Translations under genes and position numbers: made by a program
In this document: positions 17,303 through 24,345 of the stretch, one piece after another
Numbering within the stretch: position 1 is the stretch's first letter
Layout of the letters: each line of letters begins with the position of its first letter
The notes under the pieces: model-generated
The model's database searches: none
What the model was told of the DNA's origin: nothing
Seen by the model: only the letters and a program-made list of their open reading frames with translations
DNA from: CAZODA01 sp964578485
GTDB taxonomy: Bacteria; Bacteroidota; Bacteroidia; Bacteroidales; Marinilabiliaceae
Direction of reading: 5' to 3'
DNA: 64,000 nucleotides
Assembly (NCBI GenBank): GCA_964578485.1
Contig: CAZODA010000005.1
Coordinates: 1 to 64,000 of the forward strand

Positions 17303-17330
17303 AAGCCTTTCCGAGAGGGGAGGCTTTTTT
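17303..17330 (+). terminator. intrinsic terminator after the second tRNA-Glu
   Basis: A 10-bp stem (AAGCCTTTCC with GGGGAGGCTT, two G-U pairs) closes a GAGA tetraloop and runs into a T tract. It ends the tRNA-rpsT-tRNA unit. Confidence 0.8.
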
Positions 17331-17380
17331 ATTTTAAAATTTTAAAATATTTTTGTATTTTAGAATTTTAAACTTTTGCC

Positions 17381-18079
17381 ATGGCCCAATATTCAAAACT
17401 CAACATTAAGCAACTTGCCGCAGAGGACAGACCTCGTGAAAAACTTCTACAAAAGGGAATATCTTCATTATCTGATGCTGAACTTGTTGCAATACTCATC
17501 GGCTCCGGTAGTTCCAAGGAATCTGCTGTTGAATTAGCGAGAAAGATTATGGCAGCTTATCAAAACAATCTCAATGAATTGGCAAAAGCCAATGTTAATG
17601 AGTTGAAAAACAATTTTTTTGGTATAGGTTATGCGAAGGCTATTACTTTGGTGGCTGCCATGGAATTAGGTCGTCGCCGTAATTTCCAAGAGCTTCCCTC
17701 ATTTCCTGTTATTAAAAGCAGCAAAGATGTTTATCAATTAATGGTTCCCATACTTGGAGATCTTCCTCACGAAGAGTTCTGGGTAATACTTTTAAATCGT
17801 GCCAATAAAGTTATTCATCGCTATAATGTTAGTAAGGGAGGAATAACAGGAACAATAATCGATGTGAGACTGATAATGAAAAAGGCCCTTGAGCTCCATG
17901 CTTCTTCTATGATCTTAGCTCATAATCATCCTTCGGGCAACCTTCGGCCAAGTTCCCCCGATTATAAAATCACAAGAAAAATAAGTGAAGCAGGAAAAAT
18001 TATGGATATTCCGGTGTTGGATCATATAATTGTTACGGATAATGGTTATTTTAGCTTCTCCGATAAAGGCCAGTTATAA
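17381..18079 (+). CDS. radC: RadC-family JAMM-fold protein
   Basis: A 232-residue protein with an N-terminal helix-hairpin-helix-like part (about 1-100) and a C-terminal JAB/MPN metalloprotease-like domain. The JAMM motif HNHPSGNLRPSSPD is complete (H181, H183, D194), with an upstream glutamate in HEEFWVILLN. RadC proteins are widespread; the old link to DNA repair is weak and the true substrate is unknown. The next gene starts 5 bases after it. Confidence 0.92.
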   Translation: MAQYSKLNIKQLAAEDRPREKLLQKGISSLSDAELVAILIGSGSSKESAVELARKIMAAYQNNLNELAKANVNELKNNFFGIGYAKAITLVAAMELGRRRNFQELPSFPVIKSSKDVYQLMVPILGDLPHEEFWVILLNRANKVIHRYNVSKGGITGTIIDVRLIMKKALELHASSMILAHNHPSGNLRPSSPDYKITRKISEAGKIMDIPVLDHIIVTDNGYFSFSDKGQL

Positions 18080-18084
18080 TCGAT

Positions 18085-18987
18085 ATGAAACAACATCCGG
18101 TTCTACTTAAAAACCATGAAATCGACCGTCAAAAATGGGATAAATGTATAGCAGCTTCTTATAATGCTTCTGTTTATGCCGAAAGCTGGTACCTTGATAT
18201 TGTATCTCCTCAATGGAAGGCCCTTGTTTTGGGTGATTATAGTGCAGTTTTACCCCTAACTGTGGGCAAAAAGCTGATGTTGCAATACATAATACAAGCT
18301 CCCTATACTCAGCAGCTTGGTGTTTATTCGAATAAAGCGGCCGACAAGGAACTTATATCTTTGTTTTATAAACATTTACCCCGACCGATTATGAGCTTTC
18401 AATCCTTTAATAAGTTTAAGATGGGCTGTTTTCATAATTTTACTCTAAGGCCTAATTATGAGCTCCCTTTGCATGCCGAATATTCTCAACTTAAAAGTTC
18501 TTATAATTCAAATTGCAAAAGGAATATTAAAAAAGCCTATCAAAGTAATTTGATAGTAGTTAGGGATATAAGTCCTGAAACATTTATTGAATTTAGCAGG
18601 GCTCATTCAAATTATCTGCAGAAAGAAAAATCTTGGAATATTCTTAAAGAGATTGTTTCGACAGCAATTGAAAAGAATATTGGTCAGATTATAGCTGTTC
18701 GTCATCCAAAGGGTGATATTACAGCGGCAGCTTTTTTTATTAATAGATTTAAGCGTCTGATTTTCCTTTCAGGGGTCTCTTCAAAAGATGGATTTAAATA
18801 TCGAAGTATGTTTTTTCTGATGGATAAAATTATTGAAGAGAATGCGAACAAAGCTTTAGTTTTAGATTTCGAAGGTTCAGAAATTGAAAGCTTAGCAAGA
18901 TTTTACAAAGGTTTTGGAAGTGAAAGACAATGCTATTATTGCTATACGCACAAAATTTTAAAGATACGTGAAGTCGCAAAGAAATAA
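18085..18987 (+). CDS. FemAB/GNAT-like acyltransferase
   Basis: A 300-residue protein without signal peptide. YNSNCKRNIKKAYQSNL (about 137-153) and the C-terminal LVLDFEGSEIESLARFYKGFGSE (about 270) resemble the acetyltransferase_6/FemAB fold, a double GNAT domain that moves acyl or aminoacyl groups. The substrate is unknown. The C-terminal residues REVAKK and the stop codon are encoded by the start of the dispersed repeat array (from about 18970), so the original end of the gene seems to have been replaced by repeat DNA. It is probably co-transcribed with radC. Confidence 0.7.
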   Translation: MKQHPVLLKNHEIDRQKWDKCIAASYNASVYAESWYLDIVSPQWKALVLGDYSAVLPLTVGKKLMLQYIIQAPYTQQLGVYSNKAADKELISLFYKHLPRPIMSFQSFNKFKMGCFHNFTLRPNYELPLHAEYSQLKSSYNSNCKRNIKKAYQSNLIVVRDISPETFIEFSRAHSNYLQKEKSWNILKEIVSTAIEKNIGQIIAVRHPKGDITAAAFFINRFKRLIFLSGVSSKDGFKYRSMFFLMDKIIEENANKALVLDFEGSEIESLARFYKGFGSERQCYYCYTHKILKIREVAKK

Positions 18988-19222
18988 ACCTTAGCATCTT
19001 AGCGTCTTAGCGAGAGAATATTTCACGCAAAGCCGCAAAGTCGCAAAGATTGTTTCACGCAAAGCCGCAAAGTCGCAAAGATTGGTTCACGCAAAGTCGC
19101 GGAGTCGCAAAGAAATACACCTTAGCGTCTTGGCGTCTTGGCGAGAGAATATTTCACGCAAAGCCGCGAAGTCGCAAAGAGCGCAAAGATGAGTTCACGC
19201 AAAGGCGCAAAGTCGCAAAGAA
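18970..19222 (+). repeat. left array of CACGCAAAGCCGCAAAG dispersed repeats
   Basis: Several tandem, slightly varied units. Each has a TTCACGCAAAGCCGCAAAG block followed by TCGCAAAG, alternating with CTTAGCGTCTT and GGCGAGAGAATA blocks. Examples lie at 19021-19050, 19053-19080, 19086-19111, 19153-19180 and 19194-19220. The array runs from the last codons of the FemAB-like gene to 37 bases before the GxxExxY gene. The same units return at 19635-19957 and, reversed, at 38406-38552. The units are too regular to be coding. Confidence 0.85.
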
Positions 19223-19256
19223 ATATTTCTGACGAGAGTATAAAAACGAGATCAAA

Positions 19257-19634
19257 ATGACTGAAAACGAAATAGCAACAATAATAGTTAATACAGCATT
19301 TGATATTCATTTTAAACTCGGTCCCGGTTTATTGGAATCGGTTTATGAAGAAATATTACATTACGAATTGATTAATCAGGGTTTGAAAGTAGAGAGACAA
19401 AAAGGAATTCCCGTGATTTGGGATGATTTGAAAATGGAATTGGGTTATAGAGCTGATTTAATCATTGAAAACAAAGTGATTGTAGAATTAAAATCCGTTG
19501 AGGTAATTGCTCCAGTGCACCCAAAGCAACTCCTAACTTATTTAAAAATTACAGGGTTGAAACTTGGTTTACTAATCAACTTTAACGAAAAGCTGATAAA
19601 GGACGGAATAACTCGAATTGTAAATAACTTATAA
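19257..19634 (+). CDS. GxxExxY family protein (PD-(D/E)xK nuclease fold)
   Basis: A 125-residue protein with the family-defining motif GLLESVY (G-x-x-E-x-x-Y, about 24-30) after FDIHFKLGPG. The nuclease core is visible: RADLIIENK supplies the aspartate and VIVELKS the ExK pair. The whole length matches this small family, annotated as PDDEXK_3 with no proven substrate. The gene is enclosed by arrays of one repeat: the left array ends 37 bases before its ATG and the right array starts at its stop codon. The repeat arrays contain no other gene, so gene and repeats look like one unit. Its activity and partner are unknown. Confidence 0.88.
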   Translation: MTENEIATIIVNTAFDIHFKLGPGLLESVYEEILHYELINQGLKVERQKGIPVIWDDLKMELGYRADLIIENKVIVELKSVEVIAPVHPKQLLTYLKITGLKLGLLINFNEKLIKDGITRIVNNL

Positions 19635-19957
19635 TATTTCACGTAAAGTCGTGAAGTTGTAAAGCATACACTTTAGCGTCTTGGCGTCTTAGCGAGAGAA
19701 TATTTCACGCAAAGCCGCGAAGTTTTTTATCCACGAATTACACGAATTAACACGAATTTTTTAATTACACGAATAATTTTCACGTAAAGCTACGAAGTTG
19801 CAAAGCATATACCTTGGCGTCTTGGCGTCTTAGCGAGAGAATATTTCACGCAAAGCCGCGAAGTCGCAAAGAAATACACCTTAGCGTCTTGGCGTCTTGG
19901 CGAGAGAACATTTCACGCAAAGCCGCAAAGTCGCAAAGATGAGTTCACGCAAAGCCG
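19635..19957 (+). repeat. right array of CACGCAAAGCCGCAAAG dispersed repeats
   Basis: The same repeat family as the left array, in the same orientation, starting at the stop codon of the GxxExxY gene. Full units can be seen at 19700-19721, 19842-19872 and 19910-19940, separated by CTTAGCGTCTTGGCG and GGCGAGAGAA blocks. A second, shorter repeat built from CACGAATTA units interrupts it at about 19730-19776. Confidence 0.85.
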
Positions 19958-19973
19958 AAACGCACGATTTTTT

Positions 19974-20000
19974 GGACACGACATGTCATGTCCCTACGAT
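19974..20000. repeat. palindromic repeat supplying the end of folK
   Basis: GGACACGACATGTCATGTCC (19974-19993) is a near-perfect 20-base palindrome followed by CTACGAT. On the minus strand, ATCGTAGGGACATGA encodes the last FolK residues IVGT and the stop. A related palindrome with the same ATCGTAGG/CCTACGAT arms lies at the end of ribE (32559-32587). Confidence 0.6.
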
Positions 20001-20486
20001 GCGAAAAACCTTCCCTTCGTCTTTGCAATTTTCCAACAATTCTTTCATACTAATATTAAAGCTTGGATGAATAATATCCGGCCAGTATTCGCATAGGGGC
20101 AGCAGGGTAAATCTTCTTAAATGCAGTCGTGGATGTGGGATGGTTAGGGTAGGGCTGTTTATAACTAAATTGCCATACAGCAATATATCAATATCAATAA
20201 TTCTATCTTCATATTGTTTTATATTACTTCGTATTCTTCCGTATTTTTTTTCGATTTTCAGAAGTTTTTCAAGCAAATCCTCCGCTGTCAGCTTGGTATT
20301 TATTTCTACAACGCGGTTTAAAAAATTATGGGTCGATTCAAATCCCCAAGGGCTGCTTTCATATATTGACGATTCTTGGATAATAGAGCCTATATTCTGT
20401 TTTATTTCTTCTGAAACTAAAGAAAATATATTCTTTGTTTTGTGGCTGTTTCCTCCAAGTAATATCAGCGTACTATTTCCTTTCAT
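19986..20486 (-). CDS. folK: 2-amino-4-hydroxy-6-hydroxymethyldihydropteridine pyrophosphokinase
   Basis: HPPK (166 residues) transfers pyrophosphate from ATP to 6-hydroxymethyl-dihydropterin in folate synthesis. LILLGGNS (7-14), SSPWGF (about 46), the EDRIIDIDILLYG block (about 111-123) with the metal-binding aspartates, and IPHPRLHLRRFTLLPL (about 136) are consensus. The C-terminal IVGT and stop are encoded by a palindromic repeat, so the last residues are probably not ancestral. It is divergent from sppA. Confidence 0.93.
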   Translation of the reverse strand: MKGNSTLILLGGNSHKTKNIFSLVSEEIKQNIGSIIQESSIYESSPWGFESTHNFLNRVVEINTKLTAEDLLEKLLKIEKKYGRIRSNIKQYEDRIIDIDILLYGNLVINSPTLTIPHPRLHLRRFTLLPLCEYWPDIIHPSFNISMKELLENCKDEGKVFRIVGT

Positions 20487-20608
20487 AAAAAACTGTGTTA
20501 CAACAAAAATAAGAATTAAATTGAGTCTCTTATTTAATAGTTATGTGCATTTTATTAAATTAGCAATATATTAATTGTTACAAATAATTTTTATTAACAA
20601 TAACTCAT

Positions 20609-22372
20609 ATGAATAAATTTTTTAAATATTTTTTGGCAGTAATTTTTGGCTCCATGGTTTCGGCCTTCTTTATTATTATTGGATTCGTCATGTTTATTGG
20701 TGTTTTAGCTGCCTCCACCAGTAAGGAAATTGTTGTTAAGGACAATACCGTATTGGTGTTGGATTTAAATACTAAAATTTCAGAACGTTCTTCCAGTGAT
20801 CCTTTTGATGTTTTATTCTCAGAAATTTCCGGTCAGAAATCTGCTCAGGGTTTAAATCAAATTTTGGCTTCAATAAAAAAGGCAAAGGATGATGAGCGGA
20901 TTATGGGTATTTATTTGGATGCCGGTTTAATTTCGACAGGCTATGCCACTATTGAAGAAATTCGTAATGCCTTGTTAGATTTCCGTGAGTCGGGAAAATT
21001 CGTTATAAGCTATGCGCCTGTTTATTCTCAGCGAGCTTATTATTTGGCTTCAGCAGCCGAAAGAGTTTATCTCAATCCTACTGGTATGTTGGAATTTAAG
21101 GGCCTTAGCTCATCTTACACTTTTTATAAGGGTACTCTTGAAAAGCTTGGAGTTGACATGCAAATATTTAAGTATGGAGAATTCAAATCTGCTGTAGAGC
21201 CATATATGCTTGAATCTATGAGTGATGCAGCCCGTCTTCAAACTCGTGTTTATCTCAATTCTATGTGGGACCATCTTTCTTTGCAAATAGCTGCCGCAAG
21301 AAATCTTGATGTCGAAGCGGTTAAAAGCAGTGCAGAATTCTTCCCAACCTTTCGGGATGATAGTCTTATGATCACCTTGGGCATAATAGATGCATTTTGT
21401 TATAAAGACCAAGTTATAGATGAATTAAAAAGCCTTACCGGCACTGATGAAAGTAAAGATGTAAATTCTATTGATGTCAGAAATTACGCGGATGTTCATT
21501 TACCCGGAAAGAGAAAGCCCTTTGTTAAAGAGAAAATTGCTATTATATATGCTGAGGGTGAGATAGATGGGAATTCAGGAGGAATTGACTCTGAAAAACT
21601 ATCAAGAACTATTCGTAAGGCAAGGCGTGACAGCACTATTCATGCTATGGTGTTAAGGATTAATTCGCCCGGAGGTTCTGTATTGGGTTCTGAAAATATC
21701 TGGCGTGAAGTTGAATTATCGCGCGAAGTCAAACCTGTTGTTGTTTCTATGGGTGATCTTGCTGCTTCGGGTGGTTACTATATTGCCTGTGCAGCAGATA
21801 CAATTATTGCTCATCCCACCACTTTAACGGGCAGTATTGGTGTGTTTGGTATTATTCCCAACACTAAGGATTTACTAAAAAAGGTGGGTGTTACAACCGA
21901 TAGGGTTAAAACAAATACTTTTTCTGATATGCCTTCACTTGACAGGCCGCTAACAAGCAATGAAAAGGAATTAATGCAGAGCTATGTCGATAGAACTTAT
22001 TTACTTTTTTTAAAGCGTTGTGCCGACGGGCGTAACACTACTGTAGAGACTATTGATAAGATAGGTGAGGGACGTGTGTGGAGTGGGGATAATGCTTTGG
22101 GTATAGATCTTGTTGATAAATTGGGCGGTATAGATGATGCCATAGCGGTAGCAGCTCGTATGGCTGATTTGGAATCATATAGAATTGTTGAGCTTCCCGA
22201 GATATTATCACCTTTTGAACAGTTTATGCAAAGTATGTCAGGAGATGCCAAAGCACGCTTAGGGAAATTGTTTTTCAGTAGCAAGGAATATGAAGTGTTA
22301 AGAGTTATTGAAGACCTTACAACTTCTTATCCCGTTCAGGCACGTATTCCTTATGATATTTATATAAACTGA
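20609..22372 (+). CDS. sppA: signal peptide peptidase SppA, 67K type
   Basis: A 587-residue membrane serine protease that degrades cleaved signal peptides. It has an N-terminal membrane anchor (about 8-35) and two tandem ClpP/crotonase-like domains. The general-base lysine is K193 in GEFKSAVEPY and the nucleophile is S387 in DLAASGGYY, the known Lys/Ser dyad of E. coli SppA. Length and arrangement fit the long form. It heads the sppA-lpxK-punA run; the next gene begins 6 bases later. Confidence 0.94.
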   Translation: MNKFFKYFLAVIFGSMVSAFFIIIGFVMFIGVLAASTSKEIVVKDNTVLVLDLNTKISERSSSDPFDVLFSEISGQKSAQGLNQILASIKKAKDDERIMGIYLDAGLISTGYATIEEIRNALLDFRESGKFVISYAPVYSQRAYYLASAAERVYLNPTGMLEFKGLSSSYTFYKGTLEKLGVDMQIFKYGEFKSAVEPYMLESMSDAARLQTRVYLNSMWDHLSLQIAAARNLDVEAVKSSAEFFPTFRDDSLMITLGIIDAFCYKDQVIDELKSLTGTDESKDVNSIDVRNYADVHLPGKRKPFVKEKIAIIYAEGEIDGNSGGIDSEKLSRTIRKARRDSTIHAMVLRINSPGGSVLGSENIWREVELSREVKPVVVSMGDLAASGGYYIACAADTIIAHPTTLTGSIGVFGIIPNTKDLLKKVGVTTDRVKTNTFSDMPSLDRPLTSNEKELMQSYVDRTYLLFLKRCADGRNTTVETIDKIGEGRVWSGDNALGIDLVDKLGGIDDAIAVAARMADLESYRIVELPEILSPFEQFMQSMSGDAKARLGKLFFSSKEYEVLRVIEDLTTSYPVQARIPYDIYIN

Positions 22373-22378
22373 TTAAAG

Positions 22379-23461
22379 TTGAATGGGAACAATTTTTTAG
22401 CAGGTTTACGATTTGTGCTGCTACCTTTTTCTTGGATTTATGCCTTAATAACGGCTATACGTAATAGTCTTTTTGATTTTGGCATAATTAAATCGAGGGA
22501 ATATGACTTGCCCTTGATATCGGTAGGGAATATAACAGTTGGAGGTACAGGAAAAACTCCTCTTACAGAATATATTATTCGTTTGTTACTTCCTATAAAG
22601 AGATGTGCCTTGTTAAGCCGTGGTTATGGACGCAAAAGTAAGGGGGTACGCATAGCCGGTACAAAGGAAAACAGCACAACAATTGGTGATGAGCCAAGGC
22701 AAATGCAACAAAAATTTGAGGATTTAATTGTAGCAGTTGCTGAAAGGCGTAGGGCCGGCATTGAAGCTCTGTTGGAACAGAGTCCTCGTCCTGAGCTTAT
22801 AATTATGGATGATGCTTATCAGCATAGATATGTAAGTGCGGGACTTTCAATATTGGTAGCTGATTATTTTCGTCCTTTATGGAAAGACAGATGTTTGCCT
22901 GCCGGGAATCTTCGTGAATCATTTGGCGGGAAAAAACGTGCCGATATTATTGTTGTCAATAAATGCCCTGCTGATCTTTCTGAATCTGAAGCAAATGAAA
23001 TAACTAAAAGCATGTCTCCTAATGATAATCAGCATGTTTTTTTTACCACTATCCATTATGGAGAACCTCAATCTTTCAATCGTGGAGAGTCAAAAAATAT
23101 TTCCTTTGGCAAGGAGATACAAAAAAGGGCCACTTCTCTTGTTGCTTTGGCAGGAATAGGAAATCCACTGCCATTTTTTAAGGCAGCAGAAGAATTTGGG
23201 CTGCCGGTAATTTCCTTATCTTACCCTGATCATCATTCATTTAATTTAAGGGATATAAAAAAGATAAGCACTGTCGGTCATATACAGGGACAATGTTCAC
23301 CTTTGATTCTAACAACAGAAAAAGATGCCGTACGTTTAGCCTCTGTCAGTGCCCTTCCTGAGGAATTTAAAAATCGCTTGTGGTATATTCCCATAGAATT
23401 AAAATTTTTATTTCAGAAGCAATTAATATTTGATCAAAAAATAAAGGATTATGTTGGATAA
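22379..23461 (+). CDS. lpxK: tetraacyldisaccharide 4'-kinase
   Basis: LpxK (360 residues) phosphorylates the 4' position of the lipid A disaccharide at the inner membrane. The N-terminal amphipathic/membrane segment LRFVLLPFSWIYALITAIRN is followed by the P-loop SVGNITVGGTGKTPLTEY (about 51-60). Other blocks are ALLSRGYGRKSKG, IIMDDAYQHR and LTTEKDAVRL. No ATG fits; TTG at 22379 gives the correct family N-terminus and lies 6 bases after the sppA stop. Its 3' end overlaps punA by 11 bases. Confidence 0.93.
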   Translation: MNGNNFLAGLRFVLLPFSWIYALITAIRNSLFDFGIIKSREYDLPLISVGNITVGGTGKTPLTEYIIRLLLPIKRCALLSRGYGRKSKGVRIAGTKENSTTIGDEPRQMQQKFEDLIVAVAERRRAGIEALLEQSPRPELIIMDDAYQHRYVSAGLSILVADYFRPLWKDRCLPAGNLRESFGGKKRADIIVVNKCPADLSESEANEITKSMSPNDNQHVFFTTIHYGEPQSFNRGESKNISFGKEIQKRATSLVALAGIGNPLPFFKAAEEFGLPVISLSYPDHHSFNLRDIKKISTVGHIQGQCSPLILTTEKDAVRLASVSALPEEFKNRLWYIPIELKFLFQKQLIFDQKIKDYVG

Positions 23462-24269
23462 AATTAAAGAAACAGCTCAATTTCTTGCGGATGTGCAAAG
23501 TACAAAACCTTATATAGGAATAATACTTGGAACAGGCTTGGGAGGACTGGCAGACACAATAGAAGTTGAAAAGACTATTCCCTATGATGAGATTCCAAAC
23601 TTCAAAGTTTCAACTGTTGATGGACATCATGGAGAATTAATTTTTGGAACCATTAACAGTCGCCCTGTTATGGCAATGAAGGGACGCTTGCATTTTTATG
23701 AAGGTTATTCCATGCAGGAAATCACCTTCCCCGTACGTGTAATGCATTTAATGGGAATTAGTCATTTAATTGTTTCAAATGCCAGTGGCGGGCTCAATCC
23801 TGAATTTAAAATAGGGGATATCATGATTATTAATGATCATATTAACCTTTTTGGGACAAATCCTTTGATAGGGAAAAATATGAATCGATTGGGGCCGCGT
23901 TTTCCTGATATGAGTCAGCCTTATGACAAGGCATTGATCAAACGTGCAATAGAGATAGCAAAGAAGGAAAATATTGATGTTAAGCAAGGAGTTTATGTTG
24001 GAACTTCCGGGCCTACTTTTGAGACTCCTGCCGAATATAAATATTTCCGCATAATAGGAGGGGATACAATTGGCATGTCAACAGTACCCGAAGTTATTGT
24101 TGCTCGTCACATGGGAATTACTTGTTTTGGAGTTTCCATTATTACCGATTCAGGTGTTCCGGGTCAGATTGTTGAAATCTCACACGAAGAGGTTCAGGAA
24201 GTTGCCGTAAAGGCAGAACCTGATATGACAAAAATTGTTGCAGAATTAATCGGCACTATAAGCAGTTAA
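23451..24269 (+). CDS. punA: purine-nucleoside phosphorylase
   Basis: A 272-residue trimeric-type PNP that splits inosine and guanosine with phosphate in purine salvage. GTGLGGLAD (26-34) and GHHGELIFG form the phosphate site; GRLHFYEGY, VSNASGGLNP and the long GTSGPTFETPAEYKYF block with GGDTIGMST (purine site) are consensus. Its ATG lies within the end of lpxK, suggesting coupled translation. Confidence 0.95.
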   Translation: MLDKIKETAQFLADVQSTKPYIGIILGTGLGGLADTIEVEKTIPYDEIPNFKVSTVDGHHGELIFGTINSRPVMAMKGRLHFYEGYSMQEITFPVRVMHLMGISHLIVSNASGGLNPEFKIGDIMIINDHINLFGTNPLIGKNMNRLGPRFPDMSQPYDKALIKRAIEIAKKENIDVKQGVYVGTSGPTFETPAEYKYFRIIGGDTIGMSTVPEVIVARHMGITCFGVSIITDSGVPGQIVEISHEEVQEVAVKAEPDMTKIVAELIGTISS

Positions 24270-24345
24270 ATATAAGGAGTAGCCGGGCTTTGCGATATTT
24301 TGTTACAAGTCGTGATTTTTAAATTTAATATTCCAGATGGCTTTG

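Noticed and set aside
19050..19232. Open frame of 60 codons reading HAKPQSRK-type repeats
   Set aside because: It is the translation of tandem CACGCAAAG repeats, with no start signal and a composition set by the repeat.
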